Assembly (NCBI GenBank): GCA_022376515.1
Contig: WTXI01000029.1
Location: forward strand, 62,001-126,000
DNA: 64,000 nt
Direction of reading: 5' to 3'
From: Lactifluus volemus
Lineage: Eukaryota; Basidiomycota; Agaricomycetes; Russulales; Russulaceae
The notes under the pieces are model-generated. The model saw only the letters and a list, made by a program, of their open reading frames with translations. It made no database searches and had not been told where the DNA came from. How positions within the stretch are numbered: position 1 is the stretch's first letter; each line of letters opens with the position of its first letter. Positions 22,516 to 33,811 of this stretch are shown here, in pieces. A program made the translations under genes and the position numbers.

Positions 22516-24293
22516 TAGCGGACTCTCGGAACTGGAACTTCAAAACCTTCAAAGCTAGACATGTTTTAAATGTCTCTCGTCCGCACATGCCGAGGTCATC
22601 TTTTCATTGGGTGGATAAATGGCGGCCTTAACGGCCTTGATGTTGCGGATGTATTTGGTCGTCACCGTAATTCGGTACTGCGCTAGCCATATTGGGATTC
22701 TTGTTGTTATCTTTCGGAAAATGTCCAACGCGGTCTATGCGATCTGACACTTGGGACGACGGAGAAGCACGAGAAGAGCGACAACTGTCGACCAGATTAT
22801 TGTACGTATGCGCATTCGAAGGGCTCCGTATGCTACCACGATGTTAAGTTGTCGCCGGCTGACACGGCATTTACTCAGTGATGATGTACAGGTCTCAAGA
22901 CTTTGACCGTATGGCTAAGACATACGGGGATTGTATAACTCGATCCGTCAGATATCGTTGGTAAGGAATACCCCCGAACATGCCTCGCCGCGAAAAACGT
23001 AGACGGGGATAGACCATGCTGTACAGAAATCTTGGAACCTGTAATCCATCAACGAAACAAGACAAATCGAGGTGAGGGCTCTCGGGCTCTGCCCTTGGAA
23101 TTATCGACGGCGCTACGTATCCCGGTATATGTTCATTTCATACAGTACAAGTAAGCAGTAGTACTAAGACGATACGGGGGTGGATAAACGACGCCGCATT
23201 ATTCTACCGATCAGGTACGTTTTGCAACAGAGGGGAAAAGAGGGCCGTCCTCGGCTAAGCACTGTATTTCTTTTTGATGGATGAAGTGCCCCGACAAGGT
23301 CGGGCGTGCAAACATCGAATGCTTTCCTGTCATTGTACCCATAATAGGCAAACAACTTACTTATGTAATACACGTGCGCGGCGGTAGTGGACAACTTTGC
23401 GCCCGGCATGCTGCTTGCTGCTGCGCCACGGCGTATGATAGCGTTCTCCGTTTCCATTTATTTTTCTCCTCTCGGGCGGGGGATTAACCTTATGACCTCG
23501 TAACAACCCCTGCCCGATTTTTTTTTCTTCTTCTCGAGGCTTGAGGCATCATCCCGCGGGCTTGGCGCGAACAATTTGTCTATGGGTTGCTCTGGCTTTT
23601 TGCTAGTAGGGGGCTTACAAACTTATCTCTCTATGACTGGGAACAGCTATGTAATATCGAACTTTGCTTACACTTCTCCAACCCACCCATCCCTGCAACT
23701 CGAACGTCTTTTTTTTTTGTCAGAGCGAGCGCCTTTGTACGAAACCCGAATCTCTCTCTCTCTCTCGGCGTTTGCACTTGCACGCAACCTACACCATCTC
23801 CCGCGCTTTTTTTTTTTTGGTTTGTTTTCGCCAATCAAACCGGAAGGTGGAATACCACAAACGGATTTGCGGCGTTCATACACCATCCCCACTCCTCTCC
23901 CCTCCTATAACTTATCGGTCGGCGCTCCGGAATTTTGGCGCCATTTTTGAATTGTGGGGGAGTCGGTGTCGGTGATGCGAAACTATTGAAAATTTGGGCA
24001 AGATCATCTCCATATTTCCCCAACAATTACTGGCGGCTCATTCACCGCCACACACCCCCCTTCTCTTTTTGCTATGTATGAGAATAGTAGGGGAGGGTCT
24101 CTAAGGGGGAAACAGATCATACTCCGCGTAGCGTACTAGATGTCACACAGCCCCACCCCGTCTGTCCGATGGATATAAAACTGGGCGGCTCGTCTCATCC
24201 ACCTACCGTACACCACCTTCTTCCCTTGCGCGCGACGGTATTCGTTTCTTCTAGGAGTTCTTCAATATCCACAACTACTTCCCACTTTCCCCC
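22516..24293. promoter_or_regulatory. Intergenic; promoter of the first ICMT-like gene at right end
   Basis: No coding region is convincing; open frames around 23.6-24.0 kb arise from pyrimidine tracts (T runs near 23520, 23710 and 23810 and a CT repeat near 23750). A GATATAAAACT TATA box (24172-24182) lies 112 bases upstream of the next ATG. CATACTCCGCG (24118-24128) is shared with the promoter of the sister gene at 27.5 kb. The rest is featureless. Confidence 0.5.
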
Positions 24294-25083
24294 ATGTCAT
24301 CACTCGTAAAAATACCTTTTATTGCAATCGCTGCTTTTGGCGCGTGGTACGCGCTCACTCCACCTCAGCCGCCGCCAGGCGCACGGGAGCGCGTCAAGTT
24401 TGATGGCGTAGAAGGCTCCTTCGGGAGCGTTGTACGCATACATGCACTGGTCTGGAAGGTATGTCTCGTTCTCGACCCGAGTTTACCCTGGACCCCTGCT
24501 CGCACAACGATACTCATACTTCTTTATAAGTGCTCTATTCTCGCGGTCTCCTCGCGGAACTCATCGCTTGTCTTGTCTCCGAGTCATCGTCGTCTCTATT
24601 TCTTCTCCTATTTCACATCAGAGTCGCCTCTGCGGCTGAACCTGCCCCTGGCTCCGGTGTTACCCGTTGCGTTCGTGATTGGAAGTCTGGCCACTGCAGC
24701 GAGCGGTTTGCTTCGCCGTGCTTGCTACAAGGCGCTCGGTTCGCTCTTCACGTTTGAGATCACCTTGCGCGAGGGCCACCGACTCGTCACTCGCGGGCCG
24801 TACTCTTTCGTACGTCACCCAAGCTATAGCGGCGCCGTGCTCGGAGTCGTCGGCACTTTGCTCGTGCACTTTGGCCCGGGCTCCTGGTGGGCACGCGCGG
24901 GTTGTTGGGTACGCTGGGTGGGCGGATGTATGCACTATGTTGGTGTGCGATGGAGACATACGTGCTTCTGAGCATCATGTTGCGCGCACCGACAGAGGAC
25001 GCGCTCTTGAGGAAGCAGTTTGGAGCAGAGTGGGATGCGTGGGCGCTAGGGTACCGTACAGGATAATTCCTGGCGTATTTTGA
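24294..25083 (+). CDS. Isoprenylcysteine carboxyl methyltransferase-like protein, copy 1
   Basis: ICMT enzymes methylate the C-terminal prenylated cysteine of proteins such as Ras and mating pheromones at the ER membrane. The N-terminus MSSLVKIPFIAIAAFGAWYA is a hydrophobic anchor. An intron of 72 bases (24459-24530) has no stop and keeps frame. The core shows RRACYKALGSLFTFEITLRE, HRLVTRGPYSFVRHPSYSG (the RHPxY signature of the family) and a membrane segment. The C-terminal block DALLRKQFGAEWDAW is present but lies out of frame: one base is missing near 24901-24905 and another near 25044-25049, after which the end reads ARVPYRIIPGVF. The region 24590-24665 differs from copy 2 and may contain a second intron. 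It is either a damaged paralog or affected by consensus errors. Confidence 0.75.
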
Positions 25084-27742
25084 TTTTAGAGGTGGAGCAG
25101 GCTTTGGTAGCGGATGGATGTATGTCATGTACGTTTTTGATTTTTTTTGGAAATGATCTTTACATCCCCACTAGGATTTGCTATAGTTATACTTTGTAAT
25201 GTATGTATCGGGACTATAACTTGAATGATTTGAACACGATGCCATGAGGATGAGCGCCACAGGCCCGCAGCACACCGAACTCCACCGCAGTCGTGGGGAG
25301 TAAGTTTCATGATACATTCATTTGAATGAATTTAATTCGAAAAGGGGGGATACGTATAGGTTGACAGGGGAATTCAGTTTCTCGAATCGAAGTCAACTGT
25401 GAGGTCGCTATCCCTTGATAGTTGTCACAAAATGAGATGAAAAAGCTACTGAGTCTAGTCGCGCGACTGAGAAGTCGCACATGCAACACGCGTGGGACTT
25501 GATGGGGTACAAGACAACCATAGCTGCGTTGATCTGAACCAAAAGGATTTTGCAATAACGCCGGCGGTGGCGGACGTACAGTACAACGAAGAGGGAAGCT
25601 CGCAAGTGCCACAAACAGTGTCAAATGAGGTGACATCGAATGACACGTTACGGCGCCAATCTGCCGATATTGAGCTTCAAAGTTATCGGTGGTGGAATTG
25701 GGCAACACCCAAGCTCGAGTGAGTCGTGAGTTTTCATTTGAGAGAACTGTATTATAACAAGTCTGGTTTAGAAAGCCCTGAACACAAGTCAGAAGCATCG
25801 ACATTGACAGTCACACGTCAAAAAATAATGCCGTGGGGAATTGCCGGGTGTTTTGGTCGGGGATGCCAGTGCACAAATCGCTGGTGTGGGGGACACGCCA
25901 TTGAAGGTAGGCCAATCCTCTTGATAGAGCCGACTCGGACAAGCCTCCATGTGATATAGCCAAAAAAAACGCTGCTGACAAAGGACTGAGAAACTCAAAA
26001 TTGGAGTTTTGCTTCTATCACTTCTAGACTCGGACTGAAAGGGATTTAGAACAGCTTATTATGACTTAAATCGGGAGACTCGGAGTGAGCGATGTTCGGT
26101 TTTTTTTTTTTCCTTTTCGAGGGTACTAGTAGTACGATCGTACTGCGATGAAGGCGCCCGAAAGGCTCAGATCTCACTGAAAGGTTAGAAGTCGTCTCAC
26201 GGGTGGTTACCAGTGCACACTACAAAACTGGTATGTGTTTTGTTAGTCTTCTCATTTACTTTTCAGCTCAGATACACACACCTTTATTCATAAAACAGTT
26301 GTGGTTCTCAGGCTAAGGGGCTATGGCTAAAAATGAGCTCTTGGTTCGGGTTGTCAAAGCTCTCTCACCAGCAAAAATTATTGACGAGAGATCAATCCTG
26401 AGGCTAGGTAGATAGTAACATACTAACCTCAGTCTGAAAGAGAAAAGACTGAGGTGCGCAGGACACAATGGCTACTGTACTGAAGGGAGTAAGTAACTGA
26501 GATAATTAGCAATAGTAATAAGTCTGCAATAAAGGTGGAACACTATGAAAATAAAAAGATCGGGGCAACAGATGAAACAATAGATAATGAGTCCGTCCGA
26601 AACTGGTATCATCGGGTATAAGCGGTCACGCGTCACGTAACGTGTCACCGCAGCGTTGAGTCTACTTACGCCTTGCGAGGGCTGCGCTTCCAACGGAGAG
26701 TACTAAAAAAAGTGAAGGTTTTGGTTCCGGAACCAGTTCTGTTCTTAGTTCAAGGGTTTTGGCTGTCTATGTTTCAAAATCGGTTTAGTATTGACTCCAG
26801 TAGATGCAGCCGCATGAGGCTCACCCCGTCGCTAATACTGCAAATGTCATTCAGCGATCACGCGGGTAAGTCAAACCCGCACGCTTTTCAACCGCGGCAA
26901 AGTCGCTCCCACTGCGCAGCACTCACCAGCTTCGCAACGACTACGAAAATTCCAGATTTGTATTTATAGCCAACTCTCAGAATAAGCGAATATACTGAGA
27001 TCATCACTTTTTAGCGATGAGCCACGGTATTTACTTTCCCGGTGCCAAGCTGCAGCAACTGTTGGGTAACGAATTTTGTATTGATGTCCGTACAAGCTCG
27101 GGAATGCTAAGCAAGAAGGCGGTTGCGTAATTATGCACGCATCCAGCGGGTGAGACCGGCGAGGACAAGTCCCGAGCCGCGGTTGACATATTGACTCGTT
27201 GATACGTCAATATTCCTTCCCCCCTTCTATTCTCTCAACGAGGGATTAATCAACGTTTTGGTTTGCAGCCACCGCTGCACATCTCTTCCACAGGGCCATC
27301 CGCGGCTTCCCATAACAACCAACGATGACAGATTCAGACTGAATTAATAATCAACCCCCAAAGTTTCTTTTTAACGGCCGAGACTGAAGATGCATTCACA
27401 TACGGAGGTTCGTTTTCCATAGGTAGGCTGATAAGCTATGAATAGATTTGTGGCATCCGTCCCTCCTCTTACTTGAGTCGCCAACTCTATGCGGGGCAAG
27501 GAGGGACCTAAAGAGGGCGAGGCATACTCCGCGGAGCACACTGTCGGGTTCACCAGGGCCCCACTCTGTAGATGGGGTATAAAATAGCGAGCTAGAGGAA
27601 CACCTCTCAGGCTCGTCTATACCACCTACTTGCTTGCACATACCGGTATTCGTTACTTCCATCGGGCCGCACATCGGTTCTTCATCACATCGCTTATTTC
27701 CTGCATCCACTCGCCGCGGATCAGCACACACAGCACTCACTC
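25084..27742. other. 2.7-kb intergenic region, no gene recognised
   Basis: None of the open frames looks like a protein family, and the codon pattern is irregular. A T run lies at 26099-26111. I saw no LTR ends, terminal inverted repeats or tRNA-like stems. The right end (from about 27500) is the promoter of the next gene. Confidence 0.4.
27526..27584 (+). promoter_or_regulatory. Promoter elements of ICMT-like copy 2
   Basis: CATACTCCGCGGAG (27526-27539) contains the palindrome CTCCGCGGAG, an everted CCG/CGG pair typical of zinc-cluster factor sites; TCCGCGGA is the yeast drug-response element. A TATAAAA box is at 27578-27584, about 160 bases upstream of the ATG. The sister promoter keeps CATACTCCGCG but loses the palindrome. 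Function is inferred from motif shape only. Confidence 0.4.
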
Positions 27743-28492
27743 ATGTCGTCACTTGTAAAAGTACCTTTCATCATAGTTGGTGCCTTTGGCGCGTGGTGCG
27801 CGTTCACCCCACCTCAACCGCCGCCAGGAGCACGGGAGCGTGTCAAGGTTGATGGAATGGAGCGCTCCTTTGGGAGAGTCGTGCGCATACATGCACTGGT
27901 CTTGAAGGTACGACACATACTCTGCTTCGGGACCTGGGCACCCCAATCCCTCCCGGAACAACGTACTCATGCATATGTGCAGTATTCTGCTCTCGCGAGC
28001 CTCCTTTCAGAGCTCGTCGCCTGTTTGTCCGCCAAGTCGTCGTCATCGCCTCTGGCTCAATCGTCGCTGCCCATCACATTTATCGTGGGGTGCCTGGCAA
28101 TGTTCACAGGCGGCTTGATTCGGCGTGCATGCTACAAGGCCCTCGGACCGCTCTTCACGTTCGAGCTCAGCTTACGCGAGGATCACCGGCTAGTGACCAC
28201 TGGGCCATACGCGTTCGTGCGTCACCCGGCCTACAGTAGTGTTCTGCTCGCACTTATGGGTGCCTTTGTCGTGAGCTTTGGACCGGGCTCGTGGTGGGAA
28301 CGCGCAGGATGGTTCGGCACGGTACCCGGAAAGGTATATGCGGTATGCTGGTTTGTGATAGAGGTGTACGTGACTCTGAGCACCGTAATGCGTGCCCCGA
28401 TGGAAGACGCGTTCTTAAAGAAGCAGTTTGGAGCCAAATGGGATGCATGGGCGGCTAGAGTACCGTATAAGTTAGTCCCCGGTATGTTCTGA
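27743..28492 (+). CDS. Isoprenylcysteine carboxyl methyltransferase-like protein, copy 2
   Basis: The frame is open for 249 codons, but a GT...AG segment of 75 bases (27908-27982) is placed exactly like the intron of copy 1. It is a multiple of three without stops, so the spliced protein would be about 224 residues. Features are a hydrophobic N-terminus MSSLVKVPFIIVGAFGAWCA, then ACYKALGPLFTFELSLREDH, the signature GPYAFVRHPAYSS, two or three further membrane segments, and the C-terminal block MEDAFLKKQFGAKWDAWAAR followed by VPYKLVPGMF. It is intact, unlike copy 1, with which it forms a tandem pair 3.4 kb apart. Short ICMT-like proteins are amplified in several basidiomycetes, so a true prenyl-protein substrate is not assured. 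Confidence 0.85.
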   Translation: MSSLVKVPFIIVGAFGAWCAFTPPQPPPGARERVKVDGMERSFGRVVRIHALVLKVRHILCFGTWAPQSLPEQRTHAYVQYSALASLLSELVACLSAKSSSSPLAQSSLPITFIVGCLAMFTGGLIRRACYKALGPLFTFELSLREDHRLVTTGPYAFVRHPAYSSVLLALMGAFVVSFGPGSWWERAGWFGTVPGKVYAVCWFVIEVYVTLSTVMRAPMEDAFLKKQFGAKWDAWAARVPYKLVPGMF

Positions 28493-29111
28493 TCAGAGTC
28501 GGAACGAGCGAAGTTGTGAGGGTATGCCACGTACACAGTTTGGATAAATACATGATACCACCAGAGCCACGGGGTCTGATAGATGAGATGATATCGCATC
28601 AATTTGCCAATCTTTGGCCTACCGGTCGTCCAGGCCTGCGTTTCAAGTGCGTACCTGAAAGCTCGCATAGCATAAAATCTATGGAGGCTTTTACGGCCTG
28701 AAAGGACAGAACAGCTACACGTAAGAAACAACGCGACGGGGATTTGTCGGGCGTTTTCTGTCGTTATTGTTAGCACAAAGCTGCCGGCATGGTGGTATGC
28801 ATGGCATCAAAGGAAGGCCAACTTTCTGGCTGTGACCTCCTTTCGAAACGACGAGACCTCGTTGTGTGGCGTGGATAAGATACGATAGAAGCGCAAGTCT
28901 AAACTTGACGTGCTCATGTTCCCTGATGAGGGTAAATTCAACGCATCGCGTCCCGAAGGTTCCGATATCAGGAAAGAAGGCTGAAATTTTTTGGGAGTGC
29001 GGGTCAAGCTGGCCGGAGATGGCGGGCCGCCACGTGTCACTCGCCTCCGCGCCACGGTTACAGCGGTCAGCGCTGGAGAGCCGAGCCCCTAATGCGACCT
29101 GCTATCCTCTT
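28493..29111. other. Intergenic spacer, nothing recognised
   Basis: The stretch follows the second ICMT-like gene and precedes svp26. I see no gene, repeat or clear promoter box. Confidence 0.4.
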
Positions 29112-30195
29112 ATGATGACGGTCTTACATCTCCTAAGGTCCGTGTTCGCTTTCAGGTATCTTCTCATAACTGAAAGTGTGGTTAGTTATGTGGCAGCAGC
29201 CGTAACTTTATGTTCGTGACGCTCTCTTTTGGTGAGCTTGACCCTAATAACTCCATTTTGGTTGCCACTGAATTAAAAAAAACAGCTAGCGGTCTTCTTT
29301 GGCTCTCGGAGTTGATTGAAGAGCACTCGAGATTGCTAAGACTGTGGGAAAGAAGGGCATATATGTATGTTTGTCACTTTGAGCCACAAATTGAACCGAC
29401 ACCTACCCCTACTTAATCCTACAGGTCATAATCTCGATACACATATTGCTTGCCCTCACAGATGCCCTCCCCCTTCAAAAGATTGCATTTTCGATATTTT
29501 GCCATGTCGTATACTTGCAGAATGTCTCACACTCATGGCCCGTCATTTCCCTTTCCTCCCCAACATTCATCGCATCTTGCATTCTCGTTGTCGTGGACCA
29601 TTTCATGTGGTTCTTCCATTTTACACGCATCACACACGAGGCTCGGCAGGCAGCGCACAAAGCATATCGCGGCGGACCCATGGTAAAGTCACCCACTTTG
29701 GAGACATGGCGACGTTTTTTGGGTTGTGCGTGTGGCTGGCCCCGTTGTTTCTTTTCCTCAGCCTGAGCGCCAACGATAACACGCTCCCTACCTCTGGTAA
29801 ACGTTCATACCTTCTTTCACTAGTAGCGGCTTACTCAAAACAGTGTAGACACGGTTTCCTCGCCCTCGGTTGATTTCTTCTCAGTTTCGGCACAGCGTTC
29901 CCGCTCCTCACTTTTCCGTTCCATGTTCGGCTCAGTGCCAGGCATACGTCGATCGTCCCGAAGTCCCGATGATTCCGCCGCCCTTTCGTTATCGGATATC
30001 ACACCCCCATCGCACGCGCACGCGCTCACGCTCATATCCCTCTCCCCGACGCGATCGGGTACTTATGGGGATGTCCCCGAGCCGGCAAGCGCGGGCCTTC
30101 AACCCGAGTTGTCGCTGAACCGAGTTCCTCCACGGAGAGCGTCGCCTGTGTCTAGTTCGGTGTTGACTCCCCGCAAACGGGGATCGGATATGTAG
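29112..30195 (+). CDS. svp26: Svp26 / TEX261 family ER-Golgi membrane protein
   Basis: Svp26 is an ER-Golgi transmembrane adaptor that loads glycosyltransferases into COPII vesicles. Short exons give MTVLHLLSYVAAAVTF (29112-29137 and from 29186), then ASGLLWLSELIEEHSRLLRL (29286-29364). A long exon from 29425 reads LLALTDALPLQKIAFSIFCH, SHSWPVISLSSPTFIASCIL and VDHFMWFFHFTRITHEARQ. After a missing T near 29697 it continues FFGLCVWLAPLFLFLSLSAN. The last exon reads RSRSSLFRSMFGSVPGIRRS and ends LTPRKRGSDM. Besides the 29697 break, joins at about 29206 and 29424 each seem one base short. Four hydrophobic segments and the SELIEEHSR motif make the assignment firm, although exon joins remain provisional. 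Confidence 0.85.
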
Positions 30196-30691
30196 AGTTT
30201 TACTTGCCTATGATCGCCACTCGCATATAGTTTTTGTTTTCACTTTGCACACATTGAGATAATACACGCACTCGAGCTGGTTATCACTTAGAGCGAGGCT
30301 GATTATGCAAGGTCGGGCCAATCCAATTCGTTGCGTTCAAGAAGCGAATAGGTATATTGCCGAGTATAACCATAATACCACCCAGAACTGCTCGAGCACT
30401 GGTACAGTGGCCTTTTATCTACCTTCCGCTAGATCTAAGATAAATGTCTGAAAGCAGCGGAAATAAGAGAAAATGGAATAGCCAATATAGAGGCATGTAG
30501 GGCTTTGACCGTACGGGCGCTGCGTCGGACAACGCCCCCGATGGCGGGTTATGTACGACTAAGCGCGTTTGAAACGCTGCTCGACGATGTTTTGGTTTGG
30601 CCGAAATGGGTCGAAGTCGAGTCATCAAGTCGGGGTCGGCTGAGAACATTCGACGTGACCGAACCGTGACCGATTTTTGCGTTTTCCCGTG
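30196..30691. other. Intergenic spacer upstream of the dehydratase gene
   Basis: No gene or clear motif is visible. It must hold the svp26 3' end and the promoter of the next gene. Confidence 0.4.
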
Positions 30692-32813
30692 ATGACCATC
30701 AAGATTACCCACTTTGAGATTCATGGTACGACGACCATTAGTATTCTGCTCTGTCCAGTTGAAGAGTTACATGGTGACTCAGACGTCAGATTTCCGACTT
30801 CTTCCACTAGCGATGGTTCCGATGCAATGTCCGACCAGCTTTCTATGCCTCAACCGAGACTTTATGATTACTGACTTGCGGCATCGGGAGTAGGAACACC
30901 GAGTGCGATTACTCATCTGCGTATGTCTCGCTGTACACGGACTCTAATCTCGTTGGATATGGTATGACGTTCACCATCGGTCGCGGGAACGACATTGTGA
31001 GTTTCGCGGTCGCTCGTCAAATCGTGCAATCTTGAGAGCGGATACTGTATGCGCCCAATGTTAGGTCTGTCAGGCAATCAAGGAGGTCGCAAACCGCCTC
31101 GTAAACAAGGATTTAGAGTCCCTATTTGCTGATATGGGGAAAGCGTGGGATTACCTGGTCGCTGACCCACAACTCCGCTGGTGAGCCTTGAGTTGGTCTA
31201 TTTTAAATTACTGGTATGTGCGCTGAACTTCACGACTGCATCTCAGGATTGGCCCAGAAAAAGGTGTCATTCATATTGCCACTGGTGCCGTGGACAATGC
31301 ACTCTGGGATTTGTACGCAAGGGCGCGCCAGAAGCCTCTGTGGAAGCTACTGGTTGATATGAGCTCGGTAAGACCCAGACTACGCACTGGGGTTGATCTC
31401 TCCCCCGATTCCTCTTTCACAGGAGGAGCTGGTGAGGTCAGCCACGTTCCGGTATATTACAGATGCGATCACGCCTGGTGAAGCGCTTGCCATGCTTAAG
31501 GAAAAAGAGGCTACGAAGAAAGGGCGCGAAGCTATTGTGCGTGAGCAAGGGTGAGGAACGTCAAGCCATTGCCGGCCACTCTGGCTGACATCTGTACCCA
31601 GATATCCTGCCTACGTTACGTCGGCAGGCTGGCTAGGTCGTCTAATAGATCGCGCTGCGTCGCACAACTGGTCACTGATACTCTACTATCTCCAGGGTAC
31701 TCTGACGACAAGATTTCTCGCTTGACAAAAGAAGCCATCCAGGCCGGTTTCAGCCACTTCAAGATAAAAGTGGGCGCAGACCTCGCGGACGACTTGCGAC
31801 GCGGCAAGCTGATCCGCTCGATAATTGACGACCCTCAGTACCTCCCTGAAGGACACGAGCCAGCGCGGAATCCAGAGAGCCCTGCGCTGGTGGGGAAGAA
31901 TGCGGGTCCCACAGGGGCAGTGCTCATGATCGACGCAAATCAAGTATGGGACGTACAGCCAGCCATCGACTACGTCACGTCGCTCGCAGAGATCAAGCCC
32001 TGGTGCGCGCATATATTCGATTTCTCTGGAATATTCATGCGCGGTCACGAGCGCGAGCTGACCTGTTTGCTATTGTGCGTGCTGTTAGGTTCATCGAAGA
32101 GCCGACGGCGCCGGACGACATCCTTGGCCAGCGGCTATCCGCCGCGCGCTGAAACCGCATGGGATTGCGGTCGCGACAGGCGAGCATGCCACAACCGAAT
32201 GGTGTTCAAGCAACTGCTCCAGGCAGAGGCTATAGATGTGTGCCAGATCGACTCGTGTCGCCTCGCTGGCGTCAGCGAGGTACTCAGCGTGCTCTTCATG
32301 GCTACAAAGTGAGCAGGATGTTTGGAGGGTTTCTCATTCGAGAGCATGTGCTGTCGTCGTCCAGGCGCCTGCAGCATGCTAATGATATCTTTCCGGTGCA
32401 TGCGGTCAGGTTTGGCGTGCCCGTCTGCCCCCATGCCGGTGGTGTCGGGCTCTGTGAATATGTGATCCATTTGAGGTGGGTTGCGACTAGTCTCTCCTAC
32501 TGACTTAGGCTGAATTACTGGTGTCACACGGAAGCCTGATCGATTATATTGCCGTCTCTGGAACTATGGAGCGAAATGTGCTCGAATACACGGACCATTT
32601 GCATGAGCATTTCCTTTATCCGTGCTCAATCAATAAGGGAAGGTACAATGTACCAAGCAATCCAGCTGAAGGATATAGGTTGTGTATTATGCCCACCGTC
32701 CAGCTTGAGGTACTCACAACCCCCTTACCTGTAGCATCGAGATGCACAAGTCGAGCATCGCAGAGTATGAGTGGCCAAATGGGTCATATTGGGCAAAGGT
32801 AAGGGGTGCATGA
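30692..32813 (+). CDS. L-fuconate dehydratase-type enolase-superfamily protein
   Basis: Twelve exons can be placed: 30692-30725, 30783-30828, 30894-30996, 31065-31180, 31247-31367, 31423-31550, 31602-31636, 31696-32002, 32089-32308, 32410-32475, 32535-32678 and 32735-32813. They give 466 residues if two single missing bases (near 32128 and 32193) are allowed for. Family marks are MTIKITHFEIHDVRFPTS at the start, CQAIKEVANRLVNKD, GAVDNALWDLYARARQKPLW, the catalytic KxK in FKIKVG, metal ligands in MIDANQVWD, WFIEEPTAPDDILG and TGEHAT, and CPHAGGVGLCEYV. The enzyme dehydrates an acid sugar (L-fuconate or a close relative such as L-rhamnonate or L-galactonate) to a 2-keto-3-deoxy acid. The substrate cannot be fixed from sequence. 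An aldehyde dehydrogenase 4.7 kb downstream may act in the same pathway. Confidence 0.88.
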
Positions 32814-32939
32814 AGGAAAGTGTAGTCAATTATCGAACAAAGGCCTTCTGCCTGTACCTTGTAGGTATTCCGATCTATCTGTATCTGATTGGCCATTATC
32901 TTCGCACCTATTCCACCGTCATAAGGCTGCTGTGGCCGA

Positions 32940-33235
32940 ATTGAGGCTGGGAGTTGCAAACTTGAAACAGTGGGATAACGGAATTGCAGGGGCAACACAG
33001 AAATCGGTGTTGTACTTCTTATCGACGGTAACATTTGATGGGGGATGGGGATTCACGAAGAGATGGCTGCTGTCGAGGCTGCCGTGGTGGGTCGACAATC
33101 AAACTCCGAGGTTGGCCATGGCCCGAGATGATCGGCGTATCAGCGGGACTTTCTGTTGCGATGATGGTAGCTGGGTCAGGTGAGATGGGACAGGTGAAGA
33201 GCGATGGAAAGAGTGGATGATTGGGGTAGGACTAG
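32940..33235 (-). pseudogene. DUF6535 tail remnant
   Basis: On the minus strand the segment resembles the Ser/Thr-rich tail of copies A-C. Shared strings are GACTTTCTGTTGC, GCTGGGTCAGGT and GGATGATTGGGGTAG, in the right order and spacing. It has no open frame of its own and ends abruptly at about 33235 against the did2 remnant. It is a fragment that was fused by deletion or rearrangement. Confidence 0.6.
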
Positions 33236-33711
33236 GAGGAGGGAGGGGAGAGGAGACGCACGCGCTCGAAGTTCATGGTTTTCACTATGCTCGTCATCTT
33301 TCTCGTCACTTGTCGCATCGTAACGGGCTGCCTCGACCCTACCCGCTACGCTATCGATGCGGCTCGAAAGGCAGAGCAATTCTTTCGGGTTGTATTCGAG
33401 GCGTCGCGTATACCCGCACGTCATTGTTGCCCTGCTGCAGCCCCTGCGTCCAAATAGAATAAGAATTTGGTTGTGACTTCCCCCACATTCACATACATAC
33501 ATGCCTTTTTTCAGTCGTGTGTTCTCCACATTCTCATCCTTTTGCGCCTTCCGATTGACTGACTTTGCTGTAAACCGCCGGCATTAACTATTCAGCACTT
33601 TGAAAAGAGGTAATAGTAGAGAAAAGGAGTACCTCGAGTTGAAAGAGAGTCTGTAGGAACAATAAGTTACCACTGAAGAGATAGGAATTAGTTGCTCTTG
33701 AGATTGCAGAA
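33236..33711 (-). pseudogene. did2 (CHMP1) remnant, inverted cassette
   Basis: Read on minus, exon 2 (TCAACT.GAGG), exon 3 (GCAAAGTC then AAGGATGAGAATGTGGAGAA) and exon 4 (GCTGCAGCAGGGCAACAATGA then RIDSVAGRVEA) of did2 are recognisable in order with degraded introns. The ATG is lost, the frame is broken in exon 4, and everything after METMN-like residues is missing, replaced by a DUF6535 tail fragment. Decay is heavier than in the 10-kb pseudogene, so this copy is probably older. Confidence 0.75.
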
Positions 33712-33811
33712 GGGTCTGTGGACCGGAGTCGGAACCTCCTTGCATCGCTTTGTTTACGTGAATTGACGCTCACGTGTATCTTGTCCGCATCACCTCAATC
33801 TATAAACTTTT
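33712..33811. promoter_or_regulatory. Inverted DUF6535/did2 promoter, copy D
   Basis: The spacer keeps the cassette promoter in inverted form: CTTTGTTTAC (33748-33757, reverse of GTAAACAAAG) followed by GTGAATTGACGC. The string TATAAAC lies about ten bases upstream of the DUF6535 ATG. Retention of the forkhead-like site next to a dead did2 suggests it matters to DUF6535 expression. Confidence 0.5.

Noticed and set aside
25084..27742. Search for tRNA genes, LTR ends or terminal inverted repeats in the long spacer
   Set aside because: No cloverleaf-like A and B box pair, no TG...CA repeat pair and no inverted termini could be found by eye.
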